Assembly: GCF_002954455.1 (NCBI RefSeq)
Contig: NZ_MSCC01000002.1
Coordinates: 669,358 to 733,357 of the forward strand
From: Photobacterium aquimaris
GTDB taxonomy: Bacteria; Pseudomonadota; Gammaproteobacteria; Enterobacterales; Vibrionaceae
Reading direction: 5' to 3'
DNA: 64,000 bases
A model generated the notes under the pieces. The model ran no database searches, was not told the DNA's origin, and worked only from the letters and a program-made list of their open reading frames with translations. Position numbers and translations under genes: made by a program. This document shows, in pieces, positions 9,367 to 18,440 of the stretch (position 1 is its first letter; every line of letters starts with the position of its first letter).

Positions 9367-9396
9367 TTTCGATGTATACATTACTATATATCGAAA
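9367..9396 (+). promoter_or_regulatory. ModE-like operator upstream of modA
   Basis: An imperfect palindrome TTTCGATGTATA-N6-TATATATCGAAA ends 16 bases before the modA start. The TATA half-sites flanking a six-base spacer match the general layout of ModE boxes (TATA-N6-TATA with flanking CG). No modE gene is in the window. ModE-molybdate would be expected to repress the operon from here. Confidence 0.65.
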
Positions 9397-9412
9397 TCGT
9401 TTGGAGTCTGTT

Positions 9413-10186
9413 ATGTCATTAAAATCTGCTGTTATTACCGCCGCTGTATTATCTCTTTTTGCACAACCTGCTTTAGCTGCTGAGAAAGTGACGGTATTTG
9501 CTGCGTCATCGCTTACTAATGCACTTAATGCAATTGCTGCGAAGTATCAACAGCAAACGGGTGTTGAAACCACGTTATCATTTGCATCATCATCAGCATT
9601 AGCCCGCCAAGTTAGCCAAGGTGCGCCGGCTAATATTTATCTATCAGCTAATGAAAAGTGGATGGATTATGCGCAGCAGCAAGGGGCAATTGTAGCTAAG
9701 ACTCGTAAAGATATTGTTAAAAATAGCTTAGTGATGGTCGCACCATTAGCGTATCCACAGAATAAGATCAAAGTAAGTGCGAGTTGGAATTTAGCTAAAG
9801 CATTAGACGGCACACGTCTAGCGGTCGGGGACCCTAATTATGTTCCTGCCGGTATTTATGCAAAACAAGCATTAGAATCATTAGGGGTATGGAAACAAGC
9901 ACAGCCATTATTAGCCAGTGCAAATAATGTCCGTTCTGCATTAGTGCTAGTTGAGCGTGGTGAAGCGCAACTAGGAATTGTGTATAAAACAGATGCTGAG
10001 ATTTCTAAAAAAGTAAAAACAGTGTATCAATTCCCCGCAGATTCACATAAGCCGATTGTCTACCCAATGGCATTAGTGAAAGGCAATGTTACTCCAGCAG
10101 CAAAAGGGTTTTATCAGTATCTACAGCAACCTCAAGCTGCAGCTATCTTTAAATCTTATGGTTTTGATCAGGTTACACAGCAATAA
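9413..10186 (+). CDS. modA: ModA, periplasmic molybdate-binding protein
   Basis: A 257-residue substrate-binding protein with a Sec signal peptide (MSLKSAVITAAVLSLFAQPALAA). Family hallmarks are TVFAASSLTNAL at the oxyanion site, FASSSALARQVSQGAPAN, the PNYVPAGIYAKQALE segment, and ERGEAQLGIVYKTDA. It captures molybdate or tungstate for the ModBC transporter. I chose the ATG at 9413 behind TTGGAG over the upstream in-frame codon at 9329, because the signal peptide begins here and the operator would otherwise lie inside the gene. Confidence 0.95.
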   Translation: MSLKSAVITAAVLSLFAQPALAAEKVTVFAASSLTNALNAIAAKYQQQTGVETTLSFASSSALARQVSQGAPANIYLSANEKWMDYAQQQGAIVAKTRKDIVKNSLVMVAPLAYPQNKIKVSASWNLAKALDGTRLAVGDPNYVPAGIYAKQALESLGVWKQAQPLLASANNVRSALVLVERGEAQLGIVYKTDAEISKKVKTVYQFPADSHKPIVYPMALVKGNVTPAAKGFYQYLQQPQAAAIFKSYGFDQVTQQ

Positions 10187-10217
10187 TTAGCGACAATGCT
10201 CATTTGTGAATGAACAA

Positions 10218-10257
10218 TAAAGGTACTGAGTGAAAACTAAGTGCCTTTTATATTTTT
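10218..10257 (+). terminator. Attenuating hairpin between modA and modB
   Basis: AAAGGTACT and AAGTGCCTTT arms form a stem with one bulge, extended by AGT/ACT, followed by TTATATTTTT. It lies 32 bases after modA and before modB, so it may let modA be expressed above modBC. Confidence 0.6.
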
Positions 10258-10323
10258 ACGTGATTATGATTAAAAAGACGGCGAATAAAGCACAGAAATC
10301 AAATCATTGCTGACTGAAAGTCA

Positions 10324-11067
10324 ATGATTACCTATGCTATTGCTATAACGAATCAAAACGCTACAGGATTGTTGTTAGTGCTCACTGAATATGAATTACA
10401 AGCGTTACTATTAAGTTTGAAAATTGCCAGTGTGGCAGTGTTCTTCAGTTTACCGTTAGGCATTGGTTGTGCGTGGGTGTTAGCACGACGTCAATTTTGG
10501 GGTAAATCCTTATTTGATGGGCTGATCCATTTACCTTTAGTGTTACCACCAGTGGTCATTGGTTATTTATTACTGATCACTATGGGCCGTCAAGGTACGA
10601 TTGGTAAATTGTTATATGAATGGTTTGGTTTTAGTTTTAGCTTTAGTTGGCGTGGTGCAGCATTGGCAGTGGCTGTAGTATCGTTCCCATTGATGGTTCG
10701 TTCAATTCGATTAGCATTGGAAGGGGTAGATAAGAAGCTAGAACAAGCAGCACGTACTTTAGGCGCATCGCCTATGCGAGTGTTTATTACCATTACTTTA
10801 CCGTTAATGATTCCAGGGATCCTAACTGGCACTATTTTAGCCTTTGCACGTGCGTTGGGTGAATTTGGCGCGACGATCACTTTTGTGTCTAATATTCCTG
10901 GTCAAACGCAAACCATTCCTTTAGCAATGTACTCCTTTATTGAAACCCCTGGTGCAGAAAGTGAAGCGGCTCGCCTGTGTGTGGTTGCCATTATTATCGC
11001 ATTATTATCACTATTTGCCTCTGAATGGCTAACACGTATTGCCAGAAAACGATTAGGGGCAGCGTAA
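10324..11067 (+). CDS. modB: ModB, molybdate ABC transporter permease
   Basis: A 247-residue inner-membrane permease with five or so membrane helices. It closely follows Escherichia coli ModB (LLSLKIASVAVFFSLPLGI, HLPLVLPPVVIGYLLL, FSFSWRGAALA). The coupling-helix EAA motif is EQAARTLGASPMRVFITITLPL. It forms the channel of ModABC. The start is uncertain. The E. coli protein begins at the position of GTG 10378 (VLTEYEL), which has AGGA nine bases upstream, so the 18 extra residues from ATG 10324 may not be translated. The stop overlaps modC by one base. Confidence 0.93.
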   Translation: MITYAIAITNQNATGLLLVLTEYELQALLLSLKIASVAVFFSLPLGIGCAWVLARRQFWGKSLFDGLIHLPLVLPPVVIGYLLLITMGRQGTIGKLLYEWFGFSFSFSWRGAALAVAVVSFPLMVRSIRLALEGVDKKLEQAARTLGASPMRVFITITLPLMIPGILTGTILAFARALGEFGATITFVSNIPGQTQTIPLAMYSFIETPGAESEAARLCVVAIIIALLSLFASEWLTRIARKRLGAA

Positions 11068-12167
11068 TGAACACTAACATCGACCAAAAACGACTCAAAA
11101 TGTGTTTTACTCAGCAACTTGGAGATCTGGCATTAGCGATTGATCTTGATGTGCCGATGCAAGGGATCACTGCTATTTTTGGTCGTTCAGGGGCAGGTAA
11201 AACCTCGTTAGTTAATATTCTAAGTGGGCTTAGTCATCCCGATAATGGCTATATACAGCTTGGTGAGCGGGTATTGTTTAATAGCCAACAAGGGATCGCA
11301 TTAAGTGCTGATAAACGTAATATCGGCTATGTATTTCAAGACGCTCGCTTATTTCCACATTATACCGTTAAAGGCAATTTGAATTACGGCGTTAAGCACC
11401 CAGACCAACAGCATTTTGATGATGTGGTTAAACTGTTGGGGATATCATCATTATTACAGCGTTATCCGGCTTCACTCTCTGGCGGTGAAAAACAGCGTGT
11501 GGCAATAGGGCGCGCATTACTGACCAAGCCCGATATGTTGCTAATGGATGAACCGTTAGCTTCACTTGATATGCCACGTAAACAAGAGCTAATGCCTTAT
11601 TTAGAAAAATTAGCGAAAGAAGTAAATACGCCGATTATTTATGTCACTCATAGTTTAGATGAGATCTTACGGTTAGCTGATTCAATGGTGATGCTTAATC
11701 AGGGTAAGGTATTAATTTCAGGTCATGTTAACTCGGTGTGGAGTTCACCTGAAATGCGTCCTTGGTTACCAGCAAAAGAGCAGAGTTCGTTGCTGAGCGC
11801 GCGAGTGAACCTTAATCATCCACGTTATGCACTTACTCAGGTGATGCTTAGTCATGATGCTTCATTGTGGGTAACACAATTGCCTCATCAACGAGGGGAA
11901 TGGGTACGTGTTCGAATATTTTCTAACGATGTTTCAATTGCGCGCCATTATCCTCAAGCCAGCAGTATTCGTAATATTCTTGCGGCTCGAGTTGATAAAA
12001 TTCATTATGCTGATGATGAGAAGGTTGAAGTAAAATTGCGTATTGGTGAGACGCATTTATGGGCCAATATTACCGCATGGGCTGCAGATGAATTAGCTCT
12101 TAAAGTGGGTGATCAAGTGTTTGCTCAGATTAAAGGTGTCAGTGTAACCAAAGATGACTTGGCGTAA
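11067..12167 (+). CDS. modC: ModC, molybdate ABC transporter ATPase
   Basis: A 366-residue ATPase that powers molybdate import. The order is Walker A GRSGAGKT, Q-loop in VFQDARLFPH, signature LSGGEKQR, Walker B MLLMDEP, H-loop VTHS. A C-terminal MOP-type molybdate-binding regulatory domain follows from about residue 290 (SIRNILAARVDKI..., FAQIKGVSVTKDD). The ATG at 11067 overlaps the modB stop (TAATG), which indicates coupling and selects this start over the in-frame codon at 11025. Confidence 0.95.
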   Translation: MNTNIDQKRLKMCFTQQLGDLALAIDLDVPMQGITAIFGRSGAGKTSLVNILSGLSHPDNGYIQLGERVLFNSQQGIALSADKRNIGYVFQDARLFPHYTVKGNLNYGVKHPDQQHFDDVVKLLGISSLLQRYPASLSGGEKQRVAIGRALLTKPDMLLMDEPLASLDMPRKQELMPYLEKLAKEVNTPIIYVTHSLDEILRLADSMVMLNQGKVLISGHVNSVWSSPEMRPWLPAKEQSSLLSARVNLNHPRYALTQVMLSHDASLWVTQLPHQRGEWVRVRIFSNDVSIARHYPQASSIRNILAARVDKIHYADDEKVEVKLRIGETHLWANITAWAADELALKVGDQVFAQIKGVSVTKDDLA

Positions 12168-12182
12168 TAAAAATAGTGTATT

Positions 12183-12208
12183 AAGCCTCCAACGTTGGAG
12201 GCTTTTTT
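12183..12208 (+). terminator. Terminator of modABC
   Basis: AAGCCTCCAAC and GTTGGAGGCTT form a perfect stem, followed by six Ts, just after modC. Confidence 0.92.
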
Positions 12209-12237
12209 ATCGTCTTTATATTCTGTTTTTATGAGGT

Positions 12238-12276
12238 AATTGTTGAAACAACCAACGTCTGGTTGTTTCAACAATT
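12238..12276. repeat. Perfect 17-bp inverted repeat
   Basis: AATTGTTGAAACAACCA and TGGTTGTTTCAACAATT flank a five-base loop (acgtc), directly downstream of the minus-strand FUSC gene. It is probably that gene's 3' hairpin, although no T-run follows on that strand. Confidence 0.7.
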
Positions 12277-12277
12277 A

Positions 12278-13294
12278 TTATCGGTGCCCAAAAGATTCAT
12301 CAGGTGATTTGATCACACGGATAAGAAAATGATGAATAATCCAGATCATCACAGAAGTTAAAACAACCGCAACAACAATAGAGCTAAATCGATAAAAAAT
12401 AGCATATACAGCATCTTTTTTATTGGGAATTAATGAACTGGTAAGCGGTACAGTTAATGCTGACATTGCCGAAAAAGCAATACTCGATTTAATTGTGCCA
12501 AGTGATAGCCAAGAGCAGAAAAAACCCGCAGCAATAGCATAAGCCATAATAAAGAGTATGCCGTTATCAGACCATGAATAGAGTCCGACTTGAATAATTA
12601 ACCCAGCTAAACACCCCAGAAAAGTACCAATAATACGTATTTTAGCAGCAGCCAATGAACCAATTAAGGTCATTGGTGCTAGTACAATAATAATAGAGGC
12701 TTGGGCCGATAATGAGTCATTAAGATCGCCGACTTGAAATACCACAAATGCCAGCATGGCAATGATCCATCCTAGTGCGGTTTGTCTTATCATACCGATA
12801 TGGTCGTAACGTTGTGCATCGTGAGTTGTATCGACTGCCTGTTCAACGATGGGATCTGGGAATAAAAAATAGGCCAAAGCACAAATAGGCACAGTAACAA
12901 GTGCACAGCACCACAAGGTAATTGAAAAGTCTTCCAAATCAAAGCTGCTATAGCTGGCAAAATTGAGGGCAATTGAGCCGACAAGTAAACCGACAAAGCC
13001 AAATAAATAACTGCTTTTATGGCTCATCGCAATACACTTTTCGAGGAAAAATATTCCTACTACAACCGTTAACAGTAAGGGCGATGATTGAAAAAAACCA
13101 TTAATAAAGCTGACTTCAATCGTGACCCAAACAACGCCAACGATGAGTTGCTGAAAACTATTCCAATGCCAATGATCGGCATTTGTCATAATAATTATTG
13201 GTAATAAGGCTGCGAAAAATCCATATGACCAGCCAAATATCATCGTAATAGCTAGACCAACGACACAGCCAAACCAAAGTCGCATTGTTTTCAT
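12278..13294 (-). CDS. DUF2955/FUSC-like inner-membrane protein
   Basis: A 338-residue integral membrane protein with about ten hydrophobic helices in two halves, a pattern of the DUF2955/FUSC families associated with aromatic-acid or drug efflux. It has no ATPase or catalytic motifs. It lies 51 bases downstream of an HlyD-type adaptor on the same strand, as in YhcQ/AaeA-AaeB-like pairs, so the two likely form an efflux unit with an outer-membrane channel encoded elsewhere. The substrate is unknown. Confidence 0.75.
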   Translation of the reverse strand: MKTMRLWFGCVVGLAITMIFGWSYGFFAALLPIIIMTNADHWHWNSFQQLIVGVVWVTIEVSFINGFFQSSPLLLTVVVGIFFLEKCIAMSHKSSYLFGFVGLLVGSIALNFASYSSFDLEDFSITLWCCALVTVPICALAYFLFPDPIVEQAVDTTHDAQRYDHIGMIRQTALGWIIAMLAFVVFQVGDLNDSLSAQASIIIVLAPMTLIGSLAAAKIRIIGTFLGCLAGLIIQVGLYSWSDNGILFIMAYAIAAGFFCSWLSLGTIKSSIAFSAMSALTVPLTSSLIPNKKDAVYAIFYRFSSIVVAVVLTSVMIWIIHHFLIRVIKSPDESFGHR

Positions 13295-13345
13295 AAGTAG
13301 TGACTCCGTAAATTCATTACCATGCGTATTAATGGCGCAGTTGAA

Positions 13346-14413
13346 TTAGTAAATAAAATGCAGTGCACTGGCGATACGGATTTCAATTTTGGCTAATAAT
13401 TGCCATATAGGATCATGTTGTGGGTAGACAACAACTGTTGCACGAGAGCCAACAAAGAGTTGTGGAGGCAATGGTTGTTGGCTGGTGAAATTAACTCGTA
13501 CTCGTTGTGCATCACGGACCCAACGGTTACTGGTGTCGATATGCGTAAGATGACCATTAGCCATTTGCTGAGCAGCAGCAACACCGTAATCACGATTATT
13601 AACGGTCAATGGAAATACTTGACCAGGTAAAGCGTCATAAGCGACATAAGCTTTTGAATGGTCATGGAAGTTAGCAATAGATTTTTCTCTAAAATCCGCC
13701 GTTACCCACATTGAATCTGTAGGAATAAAAGTCAGCATCGGTTGATTGGCATTTGCCATAGTACCGATATCTACTTGAAGATTAGTGATCACACCATTAC
13801 TAGGAGCAATGACATCAGTATGGGCTAAATTCAGTTTTGCCTGCGCTAAGGCATTTTCAGCTGCTAAGACGATAGTACTTTGACCTAGTTTAGGCCCCAG
13901 TTGGGTGTTGATTACTACTGCTTGTTGCTTTGCCGCGGCTAAGTTAGCCAGTGCTGTTTCATTTTTTGCATAAGCATTGTCACGCATTGATGCTGAAACA
14001 AGATTTTTTTTGGCTAACTGATTTATACGGATAAAGTCACGATGAGCATTATTATAATTAGCTTGGCTGGTGGCAATATTAGCCTTAGCTACATTGGCTT
14101 GTGCATATAACCCTTGTTCTTGTTGGTGAGCTTGCTCTAATGCAACTTGTGCTTCATCAACGGCTAAACGATACTTTTTATCATCAATACGAAATAACAA
14201 CTCGCCTTTGGATACGGGTTGGTTATTTTTAATATCGACTTGGGTAATTGTTCCTGATACTTGAGGCGCTATTTGTACAACATAACCTTGAACACGACTT
14301 TCACTGGTTAATGGAACGTATCTATCAGCAATAACAATATAAGTCATCAGTAGAATAAAAAGCACAATAAGGCAACGCATCCAACGTTGAAAAGTGGTAT
14401 GAGAATTAGGCAT
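13346..14413 (-). CDS. HlyD/EmrA-family periplasmic adaptor
   Basis: A 355-residue membrane fusion protein. One N-terminal membrane anchor (residues ~13-31) is followed by the biotinyl-lipoyl half GYVVQIAPQVSGTITQVDIKNNQPV. An alpha-helical hairpin of about 100 residues rich in Ala and Gln follows, then the second lipoyl half DVIAPSNGVITNLQVDIG and a beta-barrel domain (WVTADFREKSI). It joins an inner-membrane pump to an outer-membrane channel. It is the first gene of a two-gene unit with the FUSC-like protein and is divergent from a LysR regulator that probably controls it. Confidence 0.85.
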   Translation of the reverse strand: MPNSHTTFQRWMRCLIVLFILLMTYIVIADRYVPLTSESRVQGYVVQIAPQVSGTITQVDIKNNQPVSKGELLFRIDDKKYRLAVDEAQVALEQAHQQEQGLYAQANVAKANIATSQANYNNAHRDFIRINQLAKKNLVSASMRDNAYAKNETALANLAAAKQQAVVINTQLGPKLGQSTIVLAAENALAQAKLNLAHTDVIAPSNGVITNLQVDIGTMANANQPMLTFIPTDSMWVTADFREKSIANFHDHSKAYVAYDALPGQVFPLTVNNRDYGVAAAQQMANGHLTHIDTSNRWVRDAQRVRVNFTSQQPLPPQLFVGSRATVVVYPQHDPIWQLLAKIEIRIASALHFIY

Positions 14414-14515
14414 AGAATATTCCGGTGGTCATGATCAAGCATTCAGTATAAAAATATTGAGCTTGATTAAATACTGCAACAAATGTGACACTTACGTACT
14501 AAAAATAGGACAATA

Positions 14516-15393
14516 GTGGATATTTTGATGAAAGCATCAATGGATGACCTGTATTTATTTATGCTAACAGTAAGGCATGGTGGTATTAGTGCGGCTGCGA
14601 CAGTGCATGGATTACAACGTTCAAAAGTCAGTCGTCGGTTGCAAGAATTAGAAAAAGCGCTTCATTGTCAGTTACTGATCCGTACTACGCGTCACATAGA
14701 ATTAACTGAAAATGGGCGCTTACTGTATCAACATATCAGCCAACCATTAACGGATGTTAATCATGCAATCAATTTACTTGAAAGCCAGCAAAATAGTTTA
14801 CAAGGCACATTACGATTAGCGGCGACAGCCTCTTTTATTTCATCTCCGATGTTTGCTGAAGTATTAAATACCTATGTTAGCCAATTTCCATTGGTGAGGT
14901 TGGAATTAGTTTATTTGCAAAAAAGTGTTGATTTAGAAAGAGAAAATATTGACTTGCAGTTATTGCCAAATATGGTTGAAATTATTAACCATGATTATGT
15001 ACAGCAAACATTCTTAACCTCGACCAATGGATTATTTGCATCACCTGCTTATTTACAGCAGCACTCAGAGCCTAAAAATATGGCAGAGTTGCAGCAGCAT
15101 TGGTTATTAACCAGCAGTTATAATGCGACTTTATTGCCGGAAGGATCCAAAATACGACTGGTATCAGAAGATATTAATATGATTCAACATATGGCAAGTT
15201 TAGGGCAGGGTATAGGATTATTACCGACTATTTTAATGCGGGAATTTTTACAGCAAGGGAAATTAGTTCAAGTGTTAACTGATATTAATTACTCCGATAT
15301 TATGATGACCTTAGTTTACCCATCGCGGCGTTTTTTACCTGAAAAACGCGCGCAATGGTAACGTTATTACGCCAGAAATTTGCAGAAGAATAA
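14516..15393 (+). CDS. LysR-family transcriptional regulator, frameshifted near the 3' end
   Basis: The N-terminal winged HTH is typical (DDLYLFMLTVRHGGISAAATVHGLQRSKVSRRLQELEK is split here only for description). It is followed by a periplasmic-binding-like effector domain from about residue 90. As sequenced the frame ends at 15361 after PEKRAQW. If the A-run at 15342-15346 had six As, the frame would continue as TRAMVTLLRQKFAEE to a stop at 15391-15393. That tail is typical of LysR regulators, so the last 16 residues are probably real and a single A is missing. The GTG at 14516 follows AGGA; ATG 14528 is an alternative. It is divergent from the HlyD/FUSC pair. Confidence 0.85.
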
Positions 15394-15428
15394 TATTAAT
15401 CAGCGTCAGTGAATATACCAGTGTCGCG

Positions 15429-15695
15429 TTATTTTATTTCTCGCGTAAATTTTAGTTTTTCTACAGCGGCAACCCAAGATGGGCGATTAATATAATGGCC
15501 GATGATCAGTGCCGGAATAATAAAAGCAATATGTAATACTGCAAGTTGAGCATTTGATGTTGCTAATACCGTATCACCACTAACATAATTGAATAATGCA
15601 ATGGTACCGAAAATCAAGCCAAGCACACTAAGGATAAAAAATCCAACCACACTAAGACCGAGAATATCACGAGAATAAAGTTTCAATAAGTTCAT
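15429..15695 (-). CDS. Small two-helix membrane protein, unknown function
   Basis: An 88-residue protein with two strongly hydrophobic segments (residues ~13-37 and ~47-68) joined by a short polar loop, and a basic C-terminus (KLKFTREIK). I do not recognise a family. It starts at ATG behind AGGAG and is flanked by the LysR gene (convergent) and a long 5' region. It is probably a real inner-membrane protein given the clear ribosome binding site. Confidence 0.6.
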   Translation of the reverse strand: MNLLKLYSRDILGLSVVGFFILSVLGLIFGTIALFNYVSGDTVLATSNAQLAVLHIAFIIPALIIGHYINRPSWVAAVEKLKFTREIK

Positions 15696-15861
15696 TAATT
15701 AACTCCTAAACTCTAGCGACTGAGCATAATAAATATCGCTATGGGTGTTGTTATCATTATTATAATTACTATGCACGTTTAGAGTAGTGGCGATATTGAT
15801 CTTGCACATAAATTGATATCTATTGTGGCCTATCTATTTAAATAATCGATATATAGCTTAT

Positions 15862-16602
15862 TTATGCTTTTTTGGTGGTGGTAATCTTTATTTTATGTGC
15901 CATTAACCAACTGAATGCATTCGAGAAATGTGCTTTGGCATTATTATCAATGACTTTCCCATGTGACAGAATAATACGCTCAAAAGGCCAAGTGAGAATT
16001 TCTTGAATTGATTGTCGAAGTTGGGTGTGGTTTTGAAAAGTAATACGCCAATACCACGGCATTGCTGGTTTAAAGTAGCAACCATTGAGAACCGCAATAG
16101 CAAACGTCAGTGGGTGACGGCTTTCTACCATCCATGCTAAAGCATCACCTAAAATAAGCGTTTGTGAATGAGGATCACAAAAAGCAATTTCCTCCATCGT
16201 ATCACTGCCGCGAATAACGGTTTGCAGTAATTGTCCTTGCCAATGATAGGGTGTTTTATTACCAAGGGCATCATCAAAGGTAAGATCACTGCGTTTATGA
16301 ATGAGTCCTGGCGGTGCATAAAAATAGGCTTGAGGATAAGCGAGCCACCAATCAGAAAGATAAATATTATGACTTTTATTCGGGGTGACCACGTAACCAA
16401 CATCACCTAATTGGCTAATCTGTCGCTGTAGTTTTTGGGTAATATCAATAGGAGAGTGGATAAAGAGTTTATTGTTATTCAATCGAATTATTGTCATTCG
16501 ATGGTCAATTGGCGCACCTGCAACGCGGTATGGCATCGTGCAATACCAAATGCGATCTTTGCTCCATTCAACGAGAGTGCAATCCTTGCTCATAAGCGTC
16601 AT
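15862..16602 (-). CDS. DUF4336 protein (metallo-beta-lactamase-like)
   Basis: A 246-residue protein resembling the DUF4336 family, a divergent metallo-beta-lactamase-fold group. It has a start region with IWYCTMPYRVAGAPIDHRMT, the strand KLFIHSPI, VVTPNKSHNIYLSDWW in place of the HxHxDH motif, LILGDALAW and the late IILSHGKVI with a conserved His. The degenerate metal site leaves enzymatic activity uncertain. It is cytosolic, with no signal peptide. The second Met (MSKD) is an alternative start. Confidence 0.7.
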   Translation of the reverse strand: MTLMSKDCTLVEWSKDRIWYCTMPYRVAGAPIDHRMTIIRLNNNKLFIHSPIDITQKLQRQISQLGDVGYVVTPNKSHNIYLSDWWLAYPQAYFYAPPGLIHKRSDLTFDDALGNKTPYHWQGQLLQTVIRGSDTMEEIAFCDPHSQTLILGDALAWMVESRHPLTFAIAVLNGCYFKPAMPWYWRITFQNHTQLRQSIQEILTWPFERIILSHGKVIDNNAKAHFSNAFSWLMAHKIKITTTKKA

Positions 16603-16702
16603 AACGGTTAATTAATAAGTAATGATCATCATATGATTAATTTTCCAGTGGTCAACATTTTTATTACATTAATGTTTAATTTCAGCAACCTTGGAATAAA
16701 AA

Positions 16703-16725
16703 GGCCACCGTTATTGGCGGTGGCC
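16703..16725 (-). terminator. Terminator of the cation antiporter gene
   Basis: GGCCACCG and CGGTGGCC arms flank a seven-base loop. On the minus strand the stem is followed by TTTTTATT. Confidence 0.8.
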
Positions 16726-16733
16726 AGTATGCT

Positions 16734-16773
16734 GATTAACGATTAACGATTAACGATTAACGATTAACGATTA
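16734..16773. repeat. Tandem GATTAAC heptamer, five copies
   Basis: GATTAAC is repeated five times exactly (16734-16768), then a partial GATTA. The last copy overlaps the stop codon of the minus-strand antiporter (TTA at 16764-16766). Confidence 0.95.
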
Positions 16774-18107
16774 TCGGTATCAGATGTTGATGGCTCTGTG
16801 GTTGAGACGCTATCAGCAGCAGTTTGCTCCATTTTTTCTTGTTCAGCTTTTGCTTGATAAATCATTGGGGTAATTGTGGAACCCTGGACAATGATTGAGA
16901 AAATCACCACGGCATAAGTCATTAATACAATGATTTCTTTAACATCAATATCAGGGCTAAACCCAATCGGTATTCCGGTTGGAATCGCCATTGCCATTGC
17001 TAGCGCTAATCCGCCACGTAATCCTCCCCACGTTAATATTTTAATCGATAGTGGGTTATAGCGACGGTGGCGGCTAAATACTTTATAAGAGTATTTAATC
17101 GTTAGATAACGACTTAGCAATACTAGCGGTATTGCAATCACCACTGCCAAAATATCAATAAAGTGGAAACTAAAGGTGATCATCATAAAGCCGATCAGCA
17201 AGAATAAAATCGCGTTTAAAATTTCATCGGCCAGTTCCCATAAATGTGAGATCTGGTGAGAAGCTTCTTTTGATATCGTATTACGGGTCCAGTTACCAAT
17301 AATAATACCCGCAATAACCATCGCAAGCGGTGCTGAAACTTCAATATGCTCACTTACCACATAACCAAATGTTGGAATTAAAATGGTTAAAATTAAGCGG
17401 AACATATTGTCATGTGAGGTTTTAATTAAGAAATGGAATACCACCCCAAGTACTGCACCAAACGCAATACCGCCTAATGCTTCACGGATAAACAGCAGTG
17501 CAGTGCTTGATACCGTAGGAGCAGTTTTACTAAATGCGATTTCAAACAGAGTAACAAAAATAACTAAGCCAACACCGTCATTAAACAGCGATTCACCTTC
17601 AATTTGGGTCGAGATCCGTTGAGGTGCATTGAGTTTTTTGACAATGGCCAATACCGCAATTGGATCGGTAGGTGAGATGAGTGAGCCAAATAAACAACAA
17701 TAGATAAAATCAACATCAATGGTGCAAATTTTAAACAGCACCCACAACACAGTACCAATAAAGAAGGTTGAGAAAACAGTACCAACAAGTGCTAGAAATG
17801 ATATTTCAAACTTTTGATCTTTAAGGTGAGGTAATTGAATATTTAATGCTCCACCAAAGAGGAGGAAACCCAGTACTCCTTTGAGTAGGAAATCATCAAA
17901 TTTTACACCTTGTACCATTTGAATCAGTGCATGTTCATCATTCAATGGTATATAGCCTAATTTACTCAATATTAAGAGAATAAATGATATTGCTATTGAC
18001 CAGCCAGTGATGGCAATGGTCGGCTGAAACTTACCGATACGGTGATTAATAATAGATATAAGGATAGCAATAGCTGCCATTATACAGATGGTGTCATAAG
18101 CTGACAT
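16764..18107 (-). CDS. NhaP-type cation:proton antiporter (CPA1)
   Basis: A 447-residue inner-membrane antiporter with about 12 hydrophobic helices. CPA1 hallmarks are LGFLLFGGALN, SPTDPIAVLAIVKKL (the discontinuous-helix TDP motif), EGESLFNDGVGLVIF with the conserved ND pair for ion binding, and TWGGLRGGLALAMA. It exchanges Na+ or K+ for protons across the inner membrane. The hydrophilic tail is short and acidic, and its last codons run into the GATTAAC tandem repeat. Confidence 0.9.
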   Translation of the reverse strand: MSAYDTICIMAAIAILISIINHRIGKFQPTIAITGWSIAISFILLILSKLGYIPLNDEHALIQMVQGVKFDDFLLKGVLGFLLFGGALNIQLPHLKDQKFEISFLALVGTVFSTFFIGTVLWVLFKICTIDVDFIYCCLFGSLISPTDPIAVLAIVKKLNAPQRISTQIEGESLFNDGVGLVIFVTLFEIAFSKTAPTVSSTALLFIREALGGIAFGAVLGVVFHFLIKTSHDNMFRLILTILIPTFGYVVSEHIEVSAPLAMVIAGIIIGNWTRNTISKEASHQISHLWELADEILNAILFLLIGFMMITFSFHFIDILAVVIAIPLVLLSRYLTIKYSYKVFSRHRRYNPLSIKILTWGGLRGGLALAMAMAIPTGIPIGFSPDIDVKEIIVLMTYAVVIFSIIVQGSTITPMIYQAKAEQEKMEQTAADSVSTTEPSTSDTDNR

Positions 18108-18440
18108 GAATAGTGTACTCCACTAGATATCAAATAAGTTGTCGTTCGACGGTTGTTAGCATAATTATCTGATTTTGTGTGTAATAAAAGAGAGTTATAA
18201 ATAGAATGATAATAATTTATATTCTCTATAAACATATAGTTACATTTTAATTAGATCAAGCGTAAATTGTTTGTATTATTTTGGAATGTAAGGTTGCGAT
18301 TTTAAGTGTAAATAATAGCTATCTTAATCATAGGTTAACAATGATTAATGAAGAGTGAATAAACAAGAGGGGGAAAGGATGTGTTGTAGCGAGTCAATCA
18401 TTTAAAATAATTGACCCACAAACAATATCTTAGGAAGTAG
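18108..18440. other. Intergenic region, nothing recognised
   Basis: An AT-rich stretch upstream of the antiporter. I see no reading frame, hairpin with T-run or known leader. It presumably holds the antiporter promoter. Confidence 0.5.

Noticed and set aside
10324..10377. N-terminal extension of ModB as a distinct leader peptide
   Set aside because: It is in frame with modB and short, with no regulatory codon bias; start-site ambiguity explains it.
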